DNA of 64,000 nucleotides from Bog-473 sp035552095 (GCA_035552095.1 DASZMA010000096.1:28596-92595), one strand, 5' to 3'. Shown: positions 43,217 through 52,105, counted from the first letter of the stretch. Notes: generated from the letters alone by a model not told the origin. Numbers and translations are program-made.

Positions 43217-44134
43217 TCAGGAGTAGAGCGTCCCGGTGTTGACGACCGGTGAAGCGGGCTGGTCTCCGCAGAGCACGACCATCAGGTTGCTCACCATGGC
43301 CGCCTTTCGCTCTTCGTCAAGGTCGACAATGCCTCGCTCGCTCAGCCGGGCCAGCGCCATCTCGACCATCCCCACCGCGCCGTCGACAATCCGCGAGCGA
43401 GCAGCGACAACGGCGTTGGCCTGCTGCCGGCGCAGCATGGCCTGGGCGATCTCCGGTGCGTAGGCCAGGTGGCTTATGCGGACCTCGACGATCTCCACCC
43501 CGGCGATGGCCACCCGCTCAGCCATCTCCTCGGCGAGCTCACCGGCGACGATGTCAGTCGAGCCTCGCAGCGAGAGGCCGCTATCGGTGGGGTCGTCGTA
43601 GGGGCGCGTGGTGGCCACGTGCCGCAGCGCGGATTCGGCCTGGACCCGCACGAAGTTGAGGTAGTCATCGACGGCGTAAAGCGCACGTGCCGTGTCGGCA
43701 ACCTGCCAGACGACAATGGAGGCGATCTCCACCGGATTGCCGTCGGCATCGTTGACCTTCAGGTGGTTCGTTTCGAAGTTCCTGACCCGAATGCTCACGT
43801 TCCGGCGATCGGTGAGGGGCAGAATCCAGTACAAGCCGGTCCGACGCACGGTGCCGACATAGCTTCCGAAGAACCGGATGACCCGGGTCTGCCCGGGCGG
43901 CACGATGACCAGCGAAGCCAGGATGACCACGGCAAGCACGATCGGCACGACGGCGATGACCGCCACTGAACTCTGGCTGATGAAGATGGCGGCCGCAATG
44001 CAGGCGGCGACGACAAGGACGCCGAGCCAGCCATTGATGGACCAGGCTGGTCGCTCCTGGATCCGGACCCGGGTTCCCGAAGGACCGACCGGAGTTGCCT
44101 CGGGGTCGCGGTACGGCTGGATGGTCTGGCTCAT
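43217..44134 (-). CDS. SPFH/band-7 membrane protein
   Basis: The 305-residue protein has two hydrophobic segments (about residues 34-52 and 56-78) followed by an SPFH domain (VPPGQTRVIRFFGSYVGTV ... TDRRNVSIRVRNFET). A coiled-coil-prone helix follows (AYAPEIAQAMLRRQQANAVVAAR). It belongs to the stomatin/prohibitin-like class that oligomerises on membranes. The cotranscribed RHH gene and a large operator-like repeat upstream form a recurring-looking unit. ATG at 44134. Exact role unknown; membrane organisation or phage/stress response is possible. Confidence 0.88.
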   Translation of the reverse strand: MSQTIQPYRDPEATPVGPSGTRVRIQERPAWSINGWLGVLVVAACIAAAIFISQSSVAVIAVVPIVLAVVILASLVIVPPGQTRVIRFFGSYVGTVRRTGLYWILPLTDRRNVSIRVRNFETNHLKVNDADGNPVEIASIVVWQVADTARALYAVDDYLNFVRVQAESALRHVATTRPYDDPTDSGLSLRGSTDIVAGELAEEMAERVAIAGVEIVEVRISHLAYAPEIAQAMLRRQQANAVVAARSRIVDGAVGMVEMALARLSERGIVDLDEERKAAMVSNLMVVLCGDQPASPVVNTGTLYS

Positions 44135-44159
44135 GGCCCCTCCTTGGGGAGGACTGATT

Positions 44160-44184
44160 AAGTGATATTAAAACGATATCACTT
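44160..44184. promoter_or_regulatory. 25-bp inverted repeat upstream of SPFH-RHH operon
   Basis: AAGTGATAT and ATATCACTT are perfect 9-bp arms with a 7-bp AT-rich centre; extended arms of 12 bp have one mismatch. It lies 26-50 bp upstream of the SPFH start, a promoter position. It is strikingly AT-rich for this genome and is a good candidate for binding by the RHH protein. Confidence 0.65.
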
Positions 44185-44227
44185 TATCCGGTGGTCCACA
44201 AGCCGTTGAAGGCGGCGGGCCCCTACG

Positions 44228-44662
44228 TCACGTCGAATAGGCGTTGATCATCCAACGGATCCCGTACCGGTCGGCGCACGTCCCCCAGTACGCCCCCCAG
44301 GGCATGTCCTGTAAGTCGGCCACATCGGACCCTCCGTCGGAGAGCGCCGCGAAGATGCGGTCGGCTTCTGCCCTGTCGTCCATCTCCAGGTTGATGGTGA
44401 CCGAGTTCCCCCGCACGGCTTGGTGGCCCAGGGACTCCAGCATGTCCGTACCCATTAGGACATGGCCGGCGTGGATCGGCAACTCGCAGTGCAGCACCAT
44501 GTTCTTCTCGGCCTGAGTGAGCGGGGGAGCGCTCGGATCGCCCGGCATGTCACCCATGCGCGTGATCGGAGCGGCGTACGCCGTCCCGAAGACAGATCCG
44601 TAGAAGTCGAAGGCCTCCTCGGTCTGTCCCATGAAATTGAGATAGGTGCTGACCCTGTTCAT
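44228..44662 (-). CDS. VOC-superfamily protein, PhnB-like
   Basis: 144 residues with the glyoxalase/bleomycin-resistance fold of the PhnB type: YLNFMGQTEEAFDFYGSVF, INLEMDDRAEADRIF and WGAYWGTCADRYGIRWMIN. It lacks an obvious full metal triad, as usual in this subgroup. ATG at 44662. Divergent from an AraC-type regulator. Function unknown. Confidence 0.85.
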   Translation of the reverse strand: MNRVSTYLNFMGQTEEAFDFYGSVFGTAYAAPITRMGDMPGDPSAPPLTQAEKNMVLHCELPIHAGHVLMGTDMLESLGHQAVRGNSVTINLEMDDRAEADRIFAALSDGGSDVADLQDMPWGAYWGTCADRYGIRWMINAYST

Positions 44663-44826
44663 GTGCCTTCCTTTCCGGCGCGGCTGACTGGCCCGACCAC
44701 ACCTTGCGATCGAGCATTTGAAACACTAGGTGGAGGCGACCGGCACACTTTCATGAAACTGGCGGGTCATTGCACGATCCTGTCGCCGGTCGGCCAACAG
44801 CGCGAGTTCTGTGGTGCAATGTGCGA

Positions 44827-45741
44827 ATGCCTTTGGACGAGCTTCGTCGAGTGCTGGACCGCCATGCGGGACCCGATGTGAACACCGCCATCGACGGCGT
44901 CCGGATCTGCCGCACCGACCATAGGGTTTCGCCCGACCCCTCGATTTCGGGGACGGTTCTGGTGGTCATGGTCCAGGGTGGCAAGCGTCTTGCGCTTGGG
45001 GACCGCGTCTACGAATACGGCGCTGGTCAATACCTCATCGCTTCGATCGACCTCGCGGTCACCGGACACGTCGTCGACGCCACCCCGGACCACCCCGCAC
45101 TCAGTTTCGGGATGACCCTGGAATCGGCCGTCATTGCCGAGTTGCTCCTGCAGGCCGACCCAGGCGACCTACCACCCTCACCCGGATCGGCGCTGGCGGG
45201 AATCGGAGTCAGCGACGCCCCGGACGAGCTGCTCAATGCCATTGTGCGGCTGGTGCGGCTGCTCGACCGGCCACGGGACCGCAAGACCCTCACCCCCTTG
45301 TTGAAGCGCGAGATCCTCTGGCGATTGATGACGGGAGAACAAGGCGACATCGTCCGTCAGCTCGGCCTGGCCGACAGCAGCCTGAACCACATGACGCGAG
45401 CGGTGCAGTGGATTCGGGAGAACTACACCCAACCGTTCAGAGTCGAGGATGTGGCACGACGGTCGGGGATGAGCGTCTCGGCGTTCCACCGGAACTTCCA
45501 AGGTATGACGGGAATGACTCCGATCCAGTTTCAAAAGCACATCCGGCTGCAGACGGCGAGATTGTTACTGGCCAACCACCCGAATGACGTCACCGGCGTC
45601 AGCCGTCGCGTCGGGTACGACAGTCCGTCCCAGTTCAGTCGAGAGTACCGGCGCCAATTCGGCGCTCCACCCAGCGTCGATGCGGCGCGCCTGCGTCATG
45701 GTGTCGGTCCCGTCCGCGACGCCGCGGTGAAAATCGCCTAG
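44827..45741 (+). CDS. AraC-family transcriptional regulator
   Basis: 304 residues from the ATG at 44827 (an in-frame GTG lies six bases earlier). The N-terminal cupin-like AraC_N domain covers about 15-180; a double helix-turn-helix (IRENYTQPFRVEDVARRSG and the following SAFHRNF, QFSREYRRQFG) is at the C-terminus. Members of this group often control a neighbouring oxidoreductase gene; here the F420-type reductase and aldo-keto reductase lie downstream in the same direction. Divergent from the VOC gene. Confidence 0.88.
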   Translation: MPLDELRRVLDRHAGPDVNTAIDGVRICRTDHRVSPDPSISGTVLVVMVQGGKRLALGDRVYEYGAGQYLIASIDLAVTGHVVDATPDHPALSFGMTLESAVIAELLLQADPGDLPPSPGSALAGIGVSDAPDELLNAIVRLVRLLDRPRDRKTLTPLLKREILWRLMTGEQGDIVRQLGLADSSLNHMTRAVQWIRENYTQPFRVEDVARRSGMSVSAFHRNFQGMTGMTPIQFQKHIRLQTARLLLANHPNDVTGVSRRVGYDSPSQFSREYRRQFGAPPSVDAARLRHGVGPVRDAAVKIA

Positions 45742-45902
45742 ACGAAGAGGATCGGGCAGATACATGAGGCAATCTAACTAGTTCAGCATCTACGAACGTG
45801 TTGTCATGGGGGTACGGGAACGACCATGACCGGAGAAACAGACGCTCACGCACCACCACCCCTTTGTCGGCGATCGTCGGACCCCGAACTGTTGAGCCCA
45901 CG

Positions 45903-46349
45903 ATGACCGCGGACGATGCCGTTGTTCTTGCCCTCGACATCGGGCCGGACTCATCCATGGCGGCGCGCACCATTGACATCACAACGCAGGGCAGACATAG
46001 CGGTCTGCCGCGCCGTATCGAAGTCTGGTTCCATCGTGTCGACGGTCGCTGGTACCTGACGGGCGTGCCGGGCCGGCGCGGTTGGTACGCCAACGTACTG
46101 GCCCAGCCGCGCTTCACCGTCCATCTCAAACACGGTGTCAGGGCCGATCTACCCGCCACCGCCGTCCCGGCCGCCGAGGCGACGCGCCGGCGGGTCATCG
46201 GTGCCGTCCTCGACCTGCAGGACCGACCGGAGATTGCGGCGCGGGCCGGCCAACGCCAGGACTTCAATGACTGGCTGGCCGGCAGCCCGCTGGTTGAGAT
46301 CGTATTCGACCAGGAATTGTGGTCGACCTCCTCAGCGAAGTCGGAATAG
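45903..46349 (+). CDS. Deazaflavin (F420)-dependent nitroreductase-like protein
   Basis: 148 residues from the ATG at 45903. It shows the split-barrel DDN/DUF385-type pattern: GRHSGLPRRIEVWFHRVDGR, LTGVPGRRGWYANVLAQPRF and a final KHGVRADL. Such proteins use F420H2 to reduce quinones or nitro compounds. It is followed 18 bp later by an aldo-keto reductase and preceded by an AraC regulator, probably one regulated unit. The gap of 160 bp upstream holds no other frame with support. Confidence 0.75.
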   Translation: MTADDAVVLALDIGPDSSMAARTIDITTQGRHSGLPRRIEVWFHRVDGRWYLTGVPGRRGWYANVLAQPRFTVHLKHGVRADLPATAVPAAEATRRRVIGAVLDLQDRPEIAARAGQRQDFNDWLAGSPLVEIVFDQELWSTSSAKSE

Positions 46350-46367
46350 TCCAGAAAAGGGGAGATC

Positions 46368-47396
46368 ATGAAGTACCGCACACTGGGCCGGACGGGAATC
46401 GAAGTGAGCCCGTACTGCCTGGGCACCATGATGTTCGGGGCCTGGGGCAATCCCGACCACGACGAGTCGGTCCGGATCATCCATAAGGCCCTGGACGCCG
46501 GGATCAACTTCCTCGACACGGCCGACGTGTACTCCCAGGGCGAATCTGAGGAGATCGTCGGCCAGGCGCTCAAAGGCCGTCGCGACGACGTCGTGCTCGC
46601 CAGCAAAGTGCACTACCCGATGGGCGACGATCCGAACCGGCGGGGCAATTCACGGCGCTGGATCGTCGCCGCGCTGGAGAACTCGCTCCGGCGCCTGCAG
46701 ACCGATCACCTGGACCTCTACCAGGTGCACCGCCCCGATCCCACGGTCGACGTGGAGGAGACGCTGTCGGCCATGTCCGACCAGATTCACCGCGGCAAGG
46801 TGCGCGCCATCGGTACGTCGACCTTCCCAGCTTCGGATGTCGTCGAGGCGCAGTGGGTGGCCGAGCGGCGAGGTCTCGAGCGCTTCCGGACTGAACAGCC
46901 GCCGTACTCGATCATCAACCGGAGCATCGAACGTGAGCTGCTGCCAGTCTGTCAGCGCTATGGGATGGGCACGCTGATCTGGAGTCCGTTGGCGCAGGGC
47001 TTGCTCACCGGCCGACACCGCAAAGGCCGGCAGAGCGACAGCCACCGGTCCGGCGGTATGCCCGAGCACTTCAACGACGAGAGGAAACTAGGGGTGGTCG
47101 AACAGCTCATACCGCTCGCCGACGAGGCCGGTCTGCCGATGACCCACCTCGCCATGGCTTTCGCGATCGCCCATCCGGGCGTCACCTCCGCGATCCTGGG
47201 GCCGCGTACCATCGAGCAGCTCGACAACCTCCTCGCCGGAGCCGAGGTCACGCTCGAAGACGAGGTGCTCGACCGGATTGACGAGATCGCTCCACCCGGG
47301 ACCGACGCCGGCCCCAACGACGTGGCCTACACGCCGCCGGCCCTTTCGAGCGTGAGCCTGCGTCGCCGGCCGGTCGCCGAGCGGTCAGCCGCCTGA
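46368..47396 (+). CDS. Aldo-keto reductase
   Basis: The 342-residue TIM-barrel NADPH reductase carries the catalytic tetrad Asp in FLDTADVYS with its Tyr, Lys in LASKVHYP and His in YQVHRPDP. Strand order and length fit the potassium-channel-beta-like/AKR11-13 subgroup. A strong GGGGAGA ribosome-binding site precedes the ATG. Probably expressed with the F420-type reductase and the AraC regulator. Reduces or detoxifies an aldehyde or ketone; substrate unknown. Confidence 0.9.
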   Translation: MKYRTLGRTGIEVSPYCLGTMMFGAWGNPDHDESVRIIHKALDAGINFLDTADVYSQGESEEIVGQALKGRRDDVVLASKVHYPMGDDPNRRGNSRRWIVAALENSLRRLQTDHLDLYQVHRPDPTVDVEETLSAMSDQIHRGKVRAIGTSTFPASDVVEAQWVAERRGLERFRTEQPPYSIINRSIERELLPVCQRYGMGTLIWSPLAQGLLTGRHRKGRQSDSHRSGGMPEHFNDERKLGVVEQLIPLADEAGLPMTHLAMAFAIAHPGVTSAILGPRTIEQLDNLLAGAEVTLEDEVLDRIDEIAPPGTDAGPNDVAYTPPALSSVSLRRRPVAERSAA

Positions 47397-47434
47397 GCGA
47401 CGACTCGAGCGCCAGGCTGCCAGGCCCGGCCACG

Positions 47435-48007
47435 TCAGTTGATGGCGATGGTGGCGGCCAGCGCCATCCGATGGTCCTTCGACCACGGTGGTCCCAAGGT
47501 TGCTCTCGGGCCGTACAGCACCTCTTGGGTTCGCTCACCCAGAATTCGGGCCGCTTGGTGCTCGACGTCCTTGGCGGTGTAGTGATGGACCACCCAGCGA
47601 CGCTGGCGGGCCAGTTCGGCCAGCACTTGGCAGTACATGACGGAATCGGCCCGGCTCTCGTATGGGACGAGACGTTGGACGGCAATGTCCTCGGGGAAAT
47701 CTGCCGGCCACGCTCGAAGCGACATCGAGACGATCGGTTCCGGCATCGCCGTGGTGAGCTCGTCCAGTGCGGCCGACGTAGCCCGGACGACCGATGCCCG
47801 CACATCCGCCACCAACGCCGCCAGAGCGCGGTCGTTGAGCGGTTCGGCCGATCGGTGGAGCAGGTGCGGGCCGCCCACATGGTGGATCGGAGCTGTCGGC
47901 AGGCCGGGCTCGATCAGCTCGATTCTCCGGCGGTCCACGACCTTGTGGTCGGCTGATGCGGTGACCGCGACGGCCCAGCCGAAGTGATGAGCGATGCCGA
48001 GACGCAT
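47435..48007 (-). CDS. Conserved protein of unknown function, divergent from rph
   Basis: 190 residues from the ATG at 48007 (MRLGIAHHFGWAVAVTA), which follows GGGAAGGG. It contains a mixed alpha/beta pattern whose opening segment recalls an RNase-H/actin-like first strand pair, but the catalytic acids are not clear and I assign no function. I see no signal peptide or membrane helix. The gene is divergent from rifampin phosphotransferase, and a rifampin-associated-element-like palindrome lies 38 bp upstream of its start, nearer to it than to rph. That suggests co-induction by rifamycins; this is inference. Confidence 0.7.
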   Translation of the reverse strand: MRLGIAHHFGWAVAVTASADHKVVDRRRIELIEPGLPTAPIHHVGGPHLLHRSAEPLNDRALAALVADVRASVVRATSAALDELTTAMPEPIVSMSLRAWPADFPEDIAVQRLVPYESRADSVMYCQVLAELARQRRWVVHHYTAKDVEHQAARILGERTQEVLYGPRATLGPPWSKDHRMALAATIAIN

Positions 48008-48044
48008 GGAACCCTTCCCGCCATTACCAAGGTACACCAGGGTG

Positions 48045-48065
48045 GGGGCCTTGCCGCAAGGACCC
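48045..48065. promoter_or_regulatory. Rifampin-associated element (RAE)-like palindrome
   Basis: GGGGCCTTGC-C-GCAAGGACCC: 10-bp arms complementary at nine positions around one base. Its left 16 bases match the reverse complement of the published actinomycete RAE (as I recall it: GGGGCTTGCGGCAAGGCCCC), a site found before rifamycin-inactivation genes. It lies between rph (104 bp downstream) and the divergent unknown gene (38 bp). Confidence 0.75.
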
Positions 48066-48168
48066 TTGGTGTGCTGACAATGCACCCATCGGACCGGCCC
48101 ACCGGCGATCGGCCGACCGACAATAGGAATGAGACAGGTCCAACGGGCCGAAGGGGGAAGTTGGACGC

Positions 48169-50769
48169 ATGGGCAACTACGTGCTGGATCTTTCGGAGAT
48201 CGACCAGACCCAGGTCGCGGAGGTTGGCGGCAAAGGCGCGCACCTGGGGGAGCTCTCGCGGATCGAAGGCGTCAGCGTTCCGGCTGGTTTCTGCGTGACG
48301 ACGGAGGCCTTCCGGCGGATCATGGCCGAGGCGTCAGCGGTCGACGAACGGCTCGATCGGTTGTCGCGCCTGAGCCCCGATGACCAGGAGGCGATCCGTT
48401 CGCTCAGCGCGGAGATCCGCCGGACGATCGAAGAGATCGTCATACCCGGCGACCTGGCGGCCGCGATCACCGGTTCGGTAGACCGGCTCGGCGAACACGC
48501 CGCCTATGCGGTCCGGTCCAGCGCGACGGCTGAGGACTCACCGACCGCTTCGTCGGCGGGACAGCAGGACACGTACCTGAACGTCGTGGGGTCGGCGGCG
48601 ATCCTCCGGCACGTCAGCCGGTGTTGGGCCTCCCTGTTCACCGACCGCGCCGTGACTTATCGCTTGCGCAACGGCGTCGACCACCGGCTGGTTCACATGG
48701 CCGTGGTGGTGCAGCAGATGGTCTTCCCGGAGGCGGCCGGGGTCCTGTTTACCGCCGACCCCGTCTCGTCCAACCGCTTGGTCACCTCCGTGGAAGCCAC
48801 CTTCGGCCTCGGTGAGTCCCTGGTCTCGGGCCTGGTGAATGCGGACGTCTACCAGGTGATTGACGATGTCGTCGTGGCCAAGGCAATCGCGTCCAAGCGG
48901 CTGGCCACCCGCGCCTCGCCGGCCGGCGGAACGCAGGAGCGGCCCATTGAGCCGGAGCGTCAGCGGCGGCCAGCACTCACGGAAGCACAGGCCGTGCAAC
49001 TGGCGCAGCTGGGCCGACGGATTGAAGCGCATTTCGGACTCCCCCAGGACATTGAGTGGTGCTTGGTCGACGATGGGTTTCGGATCGTCCAGAGCCGGCC
49101 GATCACCACCCTGTTCCCCATTCCGGCGGCCAGCGACCAAGCGAACCATGTGTACATATCCGTCGGTCATGCGCAGATGATGACCGACGCTATGAAGCCC
49201 CTGGGGCTCTCCTTCTGGCAGCTGACCACACCTCGGCCGATGTACGTGGCTGGTGGGAGGCTGTTCGTCGATGTTGCCTCGGACCTGGCGTCACCGGCGC
49301 GCCGGGCCGGCCTCTTGGAGGTCATGGGGAAATCCGATCCTCTGATCCGGGACGCGCTGGAGACCATCCTCACCCGCGACGACTTCATCCCGACGCTCCC
49401 CGATGACGGCACGAGTGCGGTGCCGGCTGGTGGCGCCACCCCCGCTCCCATTGAGACCGATCCGGCCGTTGTCGTCGAGCTGATCGAACAGAGCCAGGCC
49501 TCCGTAGCCGCCCTGACGCGAGACATCCACACCAAGTCCGGATCGGCCCTGTTCGACTTCATCCTGGCGGACATCGGGGAGCTGAAGCGGATCCTGTTCG
49601 ATCGGCGGAGTCACGAGGTATTCATGTCGGCCATGGAGGCCACCTGGTGGCTCAACGAGCGACTGGAAGCCTGGCTGGGCGAGAAGAACGCGGCCGATAG
49701 GCTCACGCAGTCCGTCCCGTACAACGTCACCTCGGAAATGGGGTTGGCGCTCCTGGACGTGGCGGACGTCATCCGTCCGTATCCAGAGGTGGTGTTTTTC
49801 CTGGAGCACGTCGAGGACGAGGACCTCTTGGAGGAACTGCCCACACGTGCGGGCGGGCCGCAAGCCCGAGACGCCATCGCAGCCTTCCTTGACAAGTACG
49901 GCATGCGGGGCGTCGGCGAGATCGACATCACGAGGCCACGTTGGAGCGAACGCCCCACCACGCTCGTGCCCCTGATCCTCGGCAACGTCAAGAACTTCGA
50001 ACCGGGCGCCGGTGAGCGGCGCTTCGAGCAGGGCCGGCAGGGAGCCTGGGAGAAGGAAAAGGAGTTGCTGGCGCGCCTGGCCACCTTGCCGGACGGGAAG
50101 CGCAAGGCCGATGAGACAAAGCGGAAGATCGACCGCGTCCGGACCTTCATCGGGTACCGGGAGTATCCGAAGTACGGCATGGTCAGCCGCTACTTCGTCT
50201 ACAAGCAAGCTTTGCTGGAAGAGGCCGGACGCCTCGTGCTGGCCGGTGTGCTTCGTGAGAAGGAGGACATCTTCTACCTCACGTTCCAGGAGCTCCACGA
50301 CGTCGTACGCACGAATCAGGCGGATGTTCAGCTCATCTCCGAACGCAAGGACGCGTTCAGGTCGTACCAAGCGATGACGCCACCCCGGGTGTCCACGTCC
50401 GACGGCGAAGTCGTCGCCGGGAAGTATGGACGCGACGACGTGCCGGCTGGCGCGCTGGTCGGTTTGGCGGTTTCGGCCGGGACCGTCGAGGGACGCGCTC
50501 GCGTCATCCCCGACCTGTCCGAGGCGGAGTTCGAAGCGGGTGACATCCTCGTGACCGCCTATACGGATCCCAGTTGGACGCCGACCTTCCTCGCCATCAG
50601 GGGCTTGGTGACGGAGGTCGGTGGCCAAATGACCCACGGCGCGGTGATCGCCCGGGAGTACGGCTTGCCGGCGGTGGTGGGCGTGGAGCACGCCACCCGG
50701 TTGATCCGGGATGGTCAGCGGATCCGCGTCAACGGAACGGACGGGTACGTCGAGATGTTGCCGGCCTGA
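48169..50769 (+). CDS. rph: Rifampin phosphotransferase (rifamycin-inactivating)
   Basis: At 866 residues it is within two of the Listeria enzyme. Domain order is an ATP-binding PPDK-like domain (about 1-315), the rifamycin-binding domain (about 320-750) and a C-terminal swivelling phosphohistidine domain with GGQMTHGAVIAREYG (catalytic His823, versus His825 in Listeria as I recall). N-terminal VLDLSEIDQTQVAEVGGKG and VPAGFCVTTEAF are typical of Rph rather than PEP synthase. It transfers the beta-phosphate of ATP to rifamycin, with AMP and phosphate as by-products. The RAE-like site upstream supports the assignment. ATG 48169 follows AAGGGGGAAG. Confidence 0.92.
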   Translation: MGNYVLDLSEIDQTQVAEVGGKGAHLGELSRIEGVSVPAGFCVTTEAFRRIMAEASAVDERLDRLSRLSPDDQEAIRSLSAEIRRTIEEIVIPGDLAAAITGSVDRLGEHAAYAVRSSATAEDSPTASSAGQQDTYLNVVGSAAILRHVSRCWASLFTDRAVTYRLRNGVDHRLVHMAVVVQQMVFPEAAGVLFTADPVSSNRLVTSVEATFGLGESLVSGLVNADVYQVIDDVVVAKAIASKRLATRASPAGGTQERPIEPERQRRPALTEAQAVQLAQLGRRIEAHFGLPQDIEWCLVDDGFRIVQSRPITTLFPIPAASDQANHVYISVGHAQMMTDAMKPLGLSFWQLTTPRPMYVAGGRLFVDVASDLASPARRAGLLEVMGKSDPLIRDALETILTRDDFIPTLPDDGTSAVPAGGATPAPIETDPAVVVELIEQSQASVAALTRDIHTKSGSALFDFILADIGELKRILFDRRSHEVFMSAMEATWWLNERLEAWLGEKNAADRLTQSVPYNVTSEMGLALLDVADVIRPYPEVVFFLEHVEDEDLLEELPTRAGGPQARDAIAAFLDKYGMRGVGEIDITRPRWSERPTTLVPLILGNVKNFEPGAGERRFEQGRQGAWEKEKELLARLATLPDGKRKADETKRKIDRVRTFIGYREYPKYGMVSRYFVYKQALLEEAGRLVLAGVLREKEDIFYLTFQELHDVVRTNQADVQLISERKDAFRSYQAMTPPRVSTSDGEVVAGKYGRDDVPAGALVGLAVSAGTVEGRARVIPDLSEAEFEAGDILVTAYTDPSWTPTFLAIRGLVTEVGGQMTHGAVIAREYGLPAVVGVEHATRLIRDGQRIRVNGTDGYVEMLPA

Positions 50770-50770
50770 C

Positions 50771-50784
50771 GGCCAGCGCTGGCC
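50771..50784 (+). terminator. Perfect palindrome after rph
   Basis: GGCCAGCGCTGGCC is a 14-bp perfect palindrome immediately after the rph stop codon, followed by a short A-rich stretch. It could fold a short hairpin, but there is no clear T-tract, so the terminator call is weak. Confidence 0.35.
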
Positions 50785-50914
50785 GGGGCAAAAGAATTGC
50801 TTGCATTTGGCTGCAGCGAACCGTGTCCAGCTTCGCTCAGCCTAATTGGTTGGTTCCCGTCGCTCGATCAGCCCAACGACGAAACGAGGGTGGCCGGACG
50901 TCGCCACAAGAATG

Positions 50915-51916
50915 TCAGGCGGTGGTGAGCACCACCCCTACAAAGACTGCGTAGGCCAAGATGATCATCCACCCCGACCAACGACGTAGCCCGCGGCCAA
51001 AGTAGGCGAGCACCAGCGTCAACACCGTGAGCCCGACATACCATCCGGCCACAAGGAGCCCGGAGGCTGAAGGCTTAGCCAATCCAATGAAGGCAGCCGG
51101 GATCAAGAGTCCAGCGGCGACGTTGATGGTGTTGGAGTTCAAAGCCGTGCTGAGTGCGGCAGCACCCCGGCCTTTTCTGGCCAAGAAGACGGCGGCCACG
51201 GCATTGGGCAAGCTGGTGACGGCGGCCAAGACGAGACCACCCACCACGATTTCGGCCACCCCATAGTGCCGACCCAGTGTCGAGGCGCCCTGTTCCATGG
51301 CAGCGCTGGCAACGACGACCACCACCAGTGCACCAAGGGCAGAGGTGACATCCTTGTTGGTCCCGCGCTGCGGTCGAATGGCCCCTTCGAGTTCGGCCTC
51401 CTCCTCGACAATCGCCGTGGTGAGCCACGTCGACCATGGCGCCGGCAAAGGGAGAACCGCCAGCACGCGTCTGCGGGCACCGAGCACCACGGCGTAGGCG
51501 ACGAGCACGACGAGCACCAACACCAATCCGACCGCCAAAGGCACGACTCCGGCCACAGTGAGCACACAGACCGTGGCCATGAAGACGGCGACGGTGCCAC
51601 CGAGGACCACCACCTTGCGGTGCAGCACGATCCCGCCGGCGACCACGGCGCCGAGACCAAGGAGTGCGGCCAGGTTGAAGACGTTGGAGCCAATGACTAC
51701 GCCGGCCCCGATCGTCCGTTGGTGATGCAGCAGTGCCGTGACCGATGCCGTGATCTCAGGTGCGTCAGCGGCTAGGGCGGCCACCAATCCGAGCATTGCT
51801 TCTGAGAGCCCGAACCGCTCCCCGACGCGCTCGAGTCGCGAGACCAGTACCCAACTTGTGGCCAAGCTGATGATGGCGCCGACCACGAAGGCGGCGAACG
51901 AGATACCCACGCTCAC
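50915..51916 (-). CDS. Calcium/cation antiporter (CaCA) family exchanger
   Basis: The 333-residue membrane protein has ten or so hydrophobic segments and the two inverted alpha repeats: ADAPEITASVTALLHHQ with IGAGVVIGSNVFNLAALLG, and TSLPNAVAAVF with NSNTINVAAGLL. The second repeat has Asn where most exchangers have Glu (TSLPE), which may change ion coupling; this TSLPN form is a recurring actinobacterial subgroup. It exchanges cations against sodium or protons. GTG at 51916 follows GGGAAGGGAG and overlaps a short upstream frame. Confidence 0.85.
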   Translation of the reverse strand: MSVGISFAAFVVGAIISLATSWVLVSRLERVGERFGLSEAMLGLVAALAADAPEITASVTALLHHQRTIGAGVVIGSNVFNLAALLGLGAVVAGGIVLHRKVVVLGGTVAVFMATVCVLTVAGVVPLAVGLVLVLVVLVAYAVVLGARRRVLAVLPLPAPWSTWLTTAIVEEEAELEGAIRPQRGTNKDVTSALGALVVVVVASAAMEQGASTLGRHYGVAEIVVGGLVLAAVTSLPNAVAAVFLARKGRGAAALSTALNSNTINVAAGLLIPAAFIGLAKPSASGLLVAGWYVGLTVLTLVLAYFGRGLRRWSGWMIILAYAVFVGVVLTTA

Positions 51917-52005
51917 TGAGCGCTCCCTTCCCGTGCTCGCCGATCGAAGGTGAGTCCATCGGGTTGGGCAATGAAGGCATCAGGGTGGACCGCTCGGTGG
52001 CACAT
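51913..52005 (-). CDS. Possible 30-residue leader peptide of the exchanger gene
   Basis: Short frame from ATG at 52005 (MCHRAVHPDAF ...) to a TGA at 51913-51915. It is preceded by GAGAGGAA at six bases, and its stop overlaps the exchanger GTG by four bases, so ribosomes could be handed on. Its ATG lies inside the stem of a hairpin. No family recognised; a coding role is uncertain. Confidence 0.35.
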   Translation of the reverse strand: MCHRAVHPDAFIAQPDGLTFDRRAREGSAQ

Positions 52006-52037
52006 GTCGGGTTCCTCTCGCGAACGAACAATGTGCC
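51999..52037 (-). promoter_or_regulatory. Hairpin enclosing the leader ATG
   Basis: Arms GGCACAT (51999-52005) and ATGTGCC (52031-52037) pair perfectly; inner GTTC/GAAC can extend the stem. The leader ATG lies in one arm and its ribosome-binding site in the loop, so the fold could limit leader translation. I match it to no riboswitch consensus. Confidence 0.4.
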
Positions 52038-52105
52038 GACCAGACTTCCCGGCTCTCCCGCAGGTCAGGTTACTGCCCGCCCGCTGCATGCCGTCCCAAA
52101 CGGGG

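Noticed and set aside
51917..52105. Known metal riboswitch before the cation exchanger
   Set aside because: A hairpin is present, but I match it to no yybP-ykoY, M-box or other known consensus.
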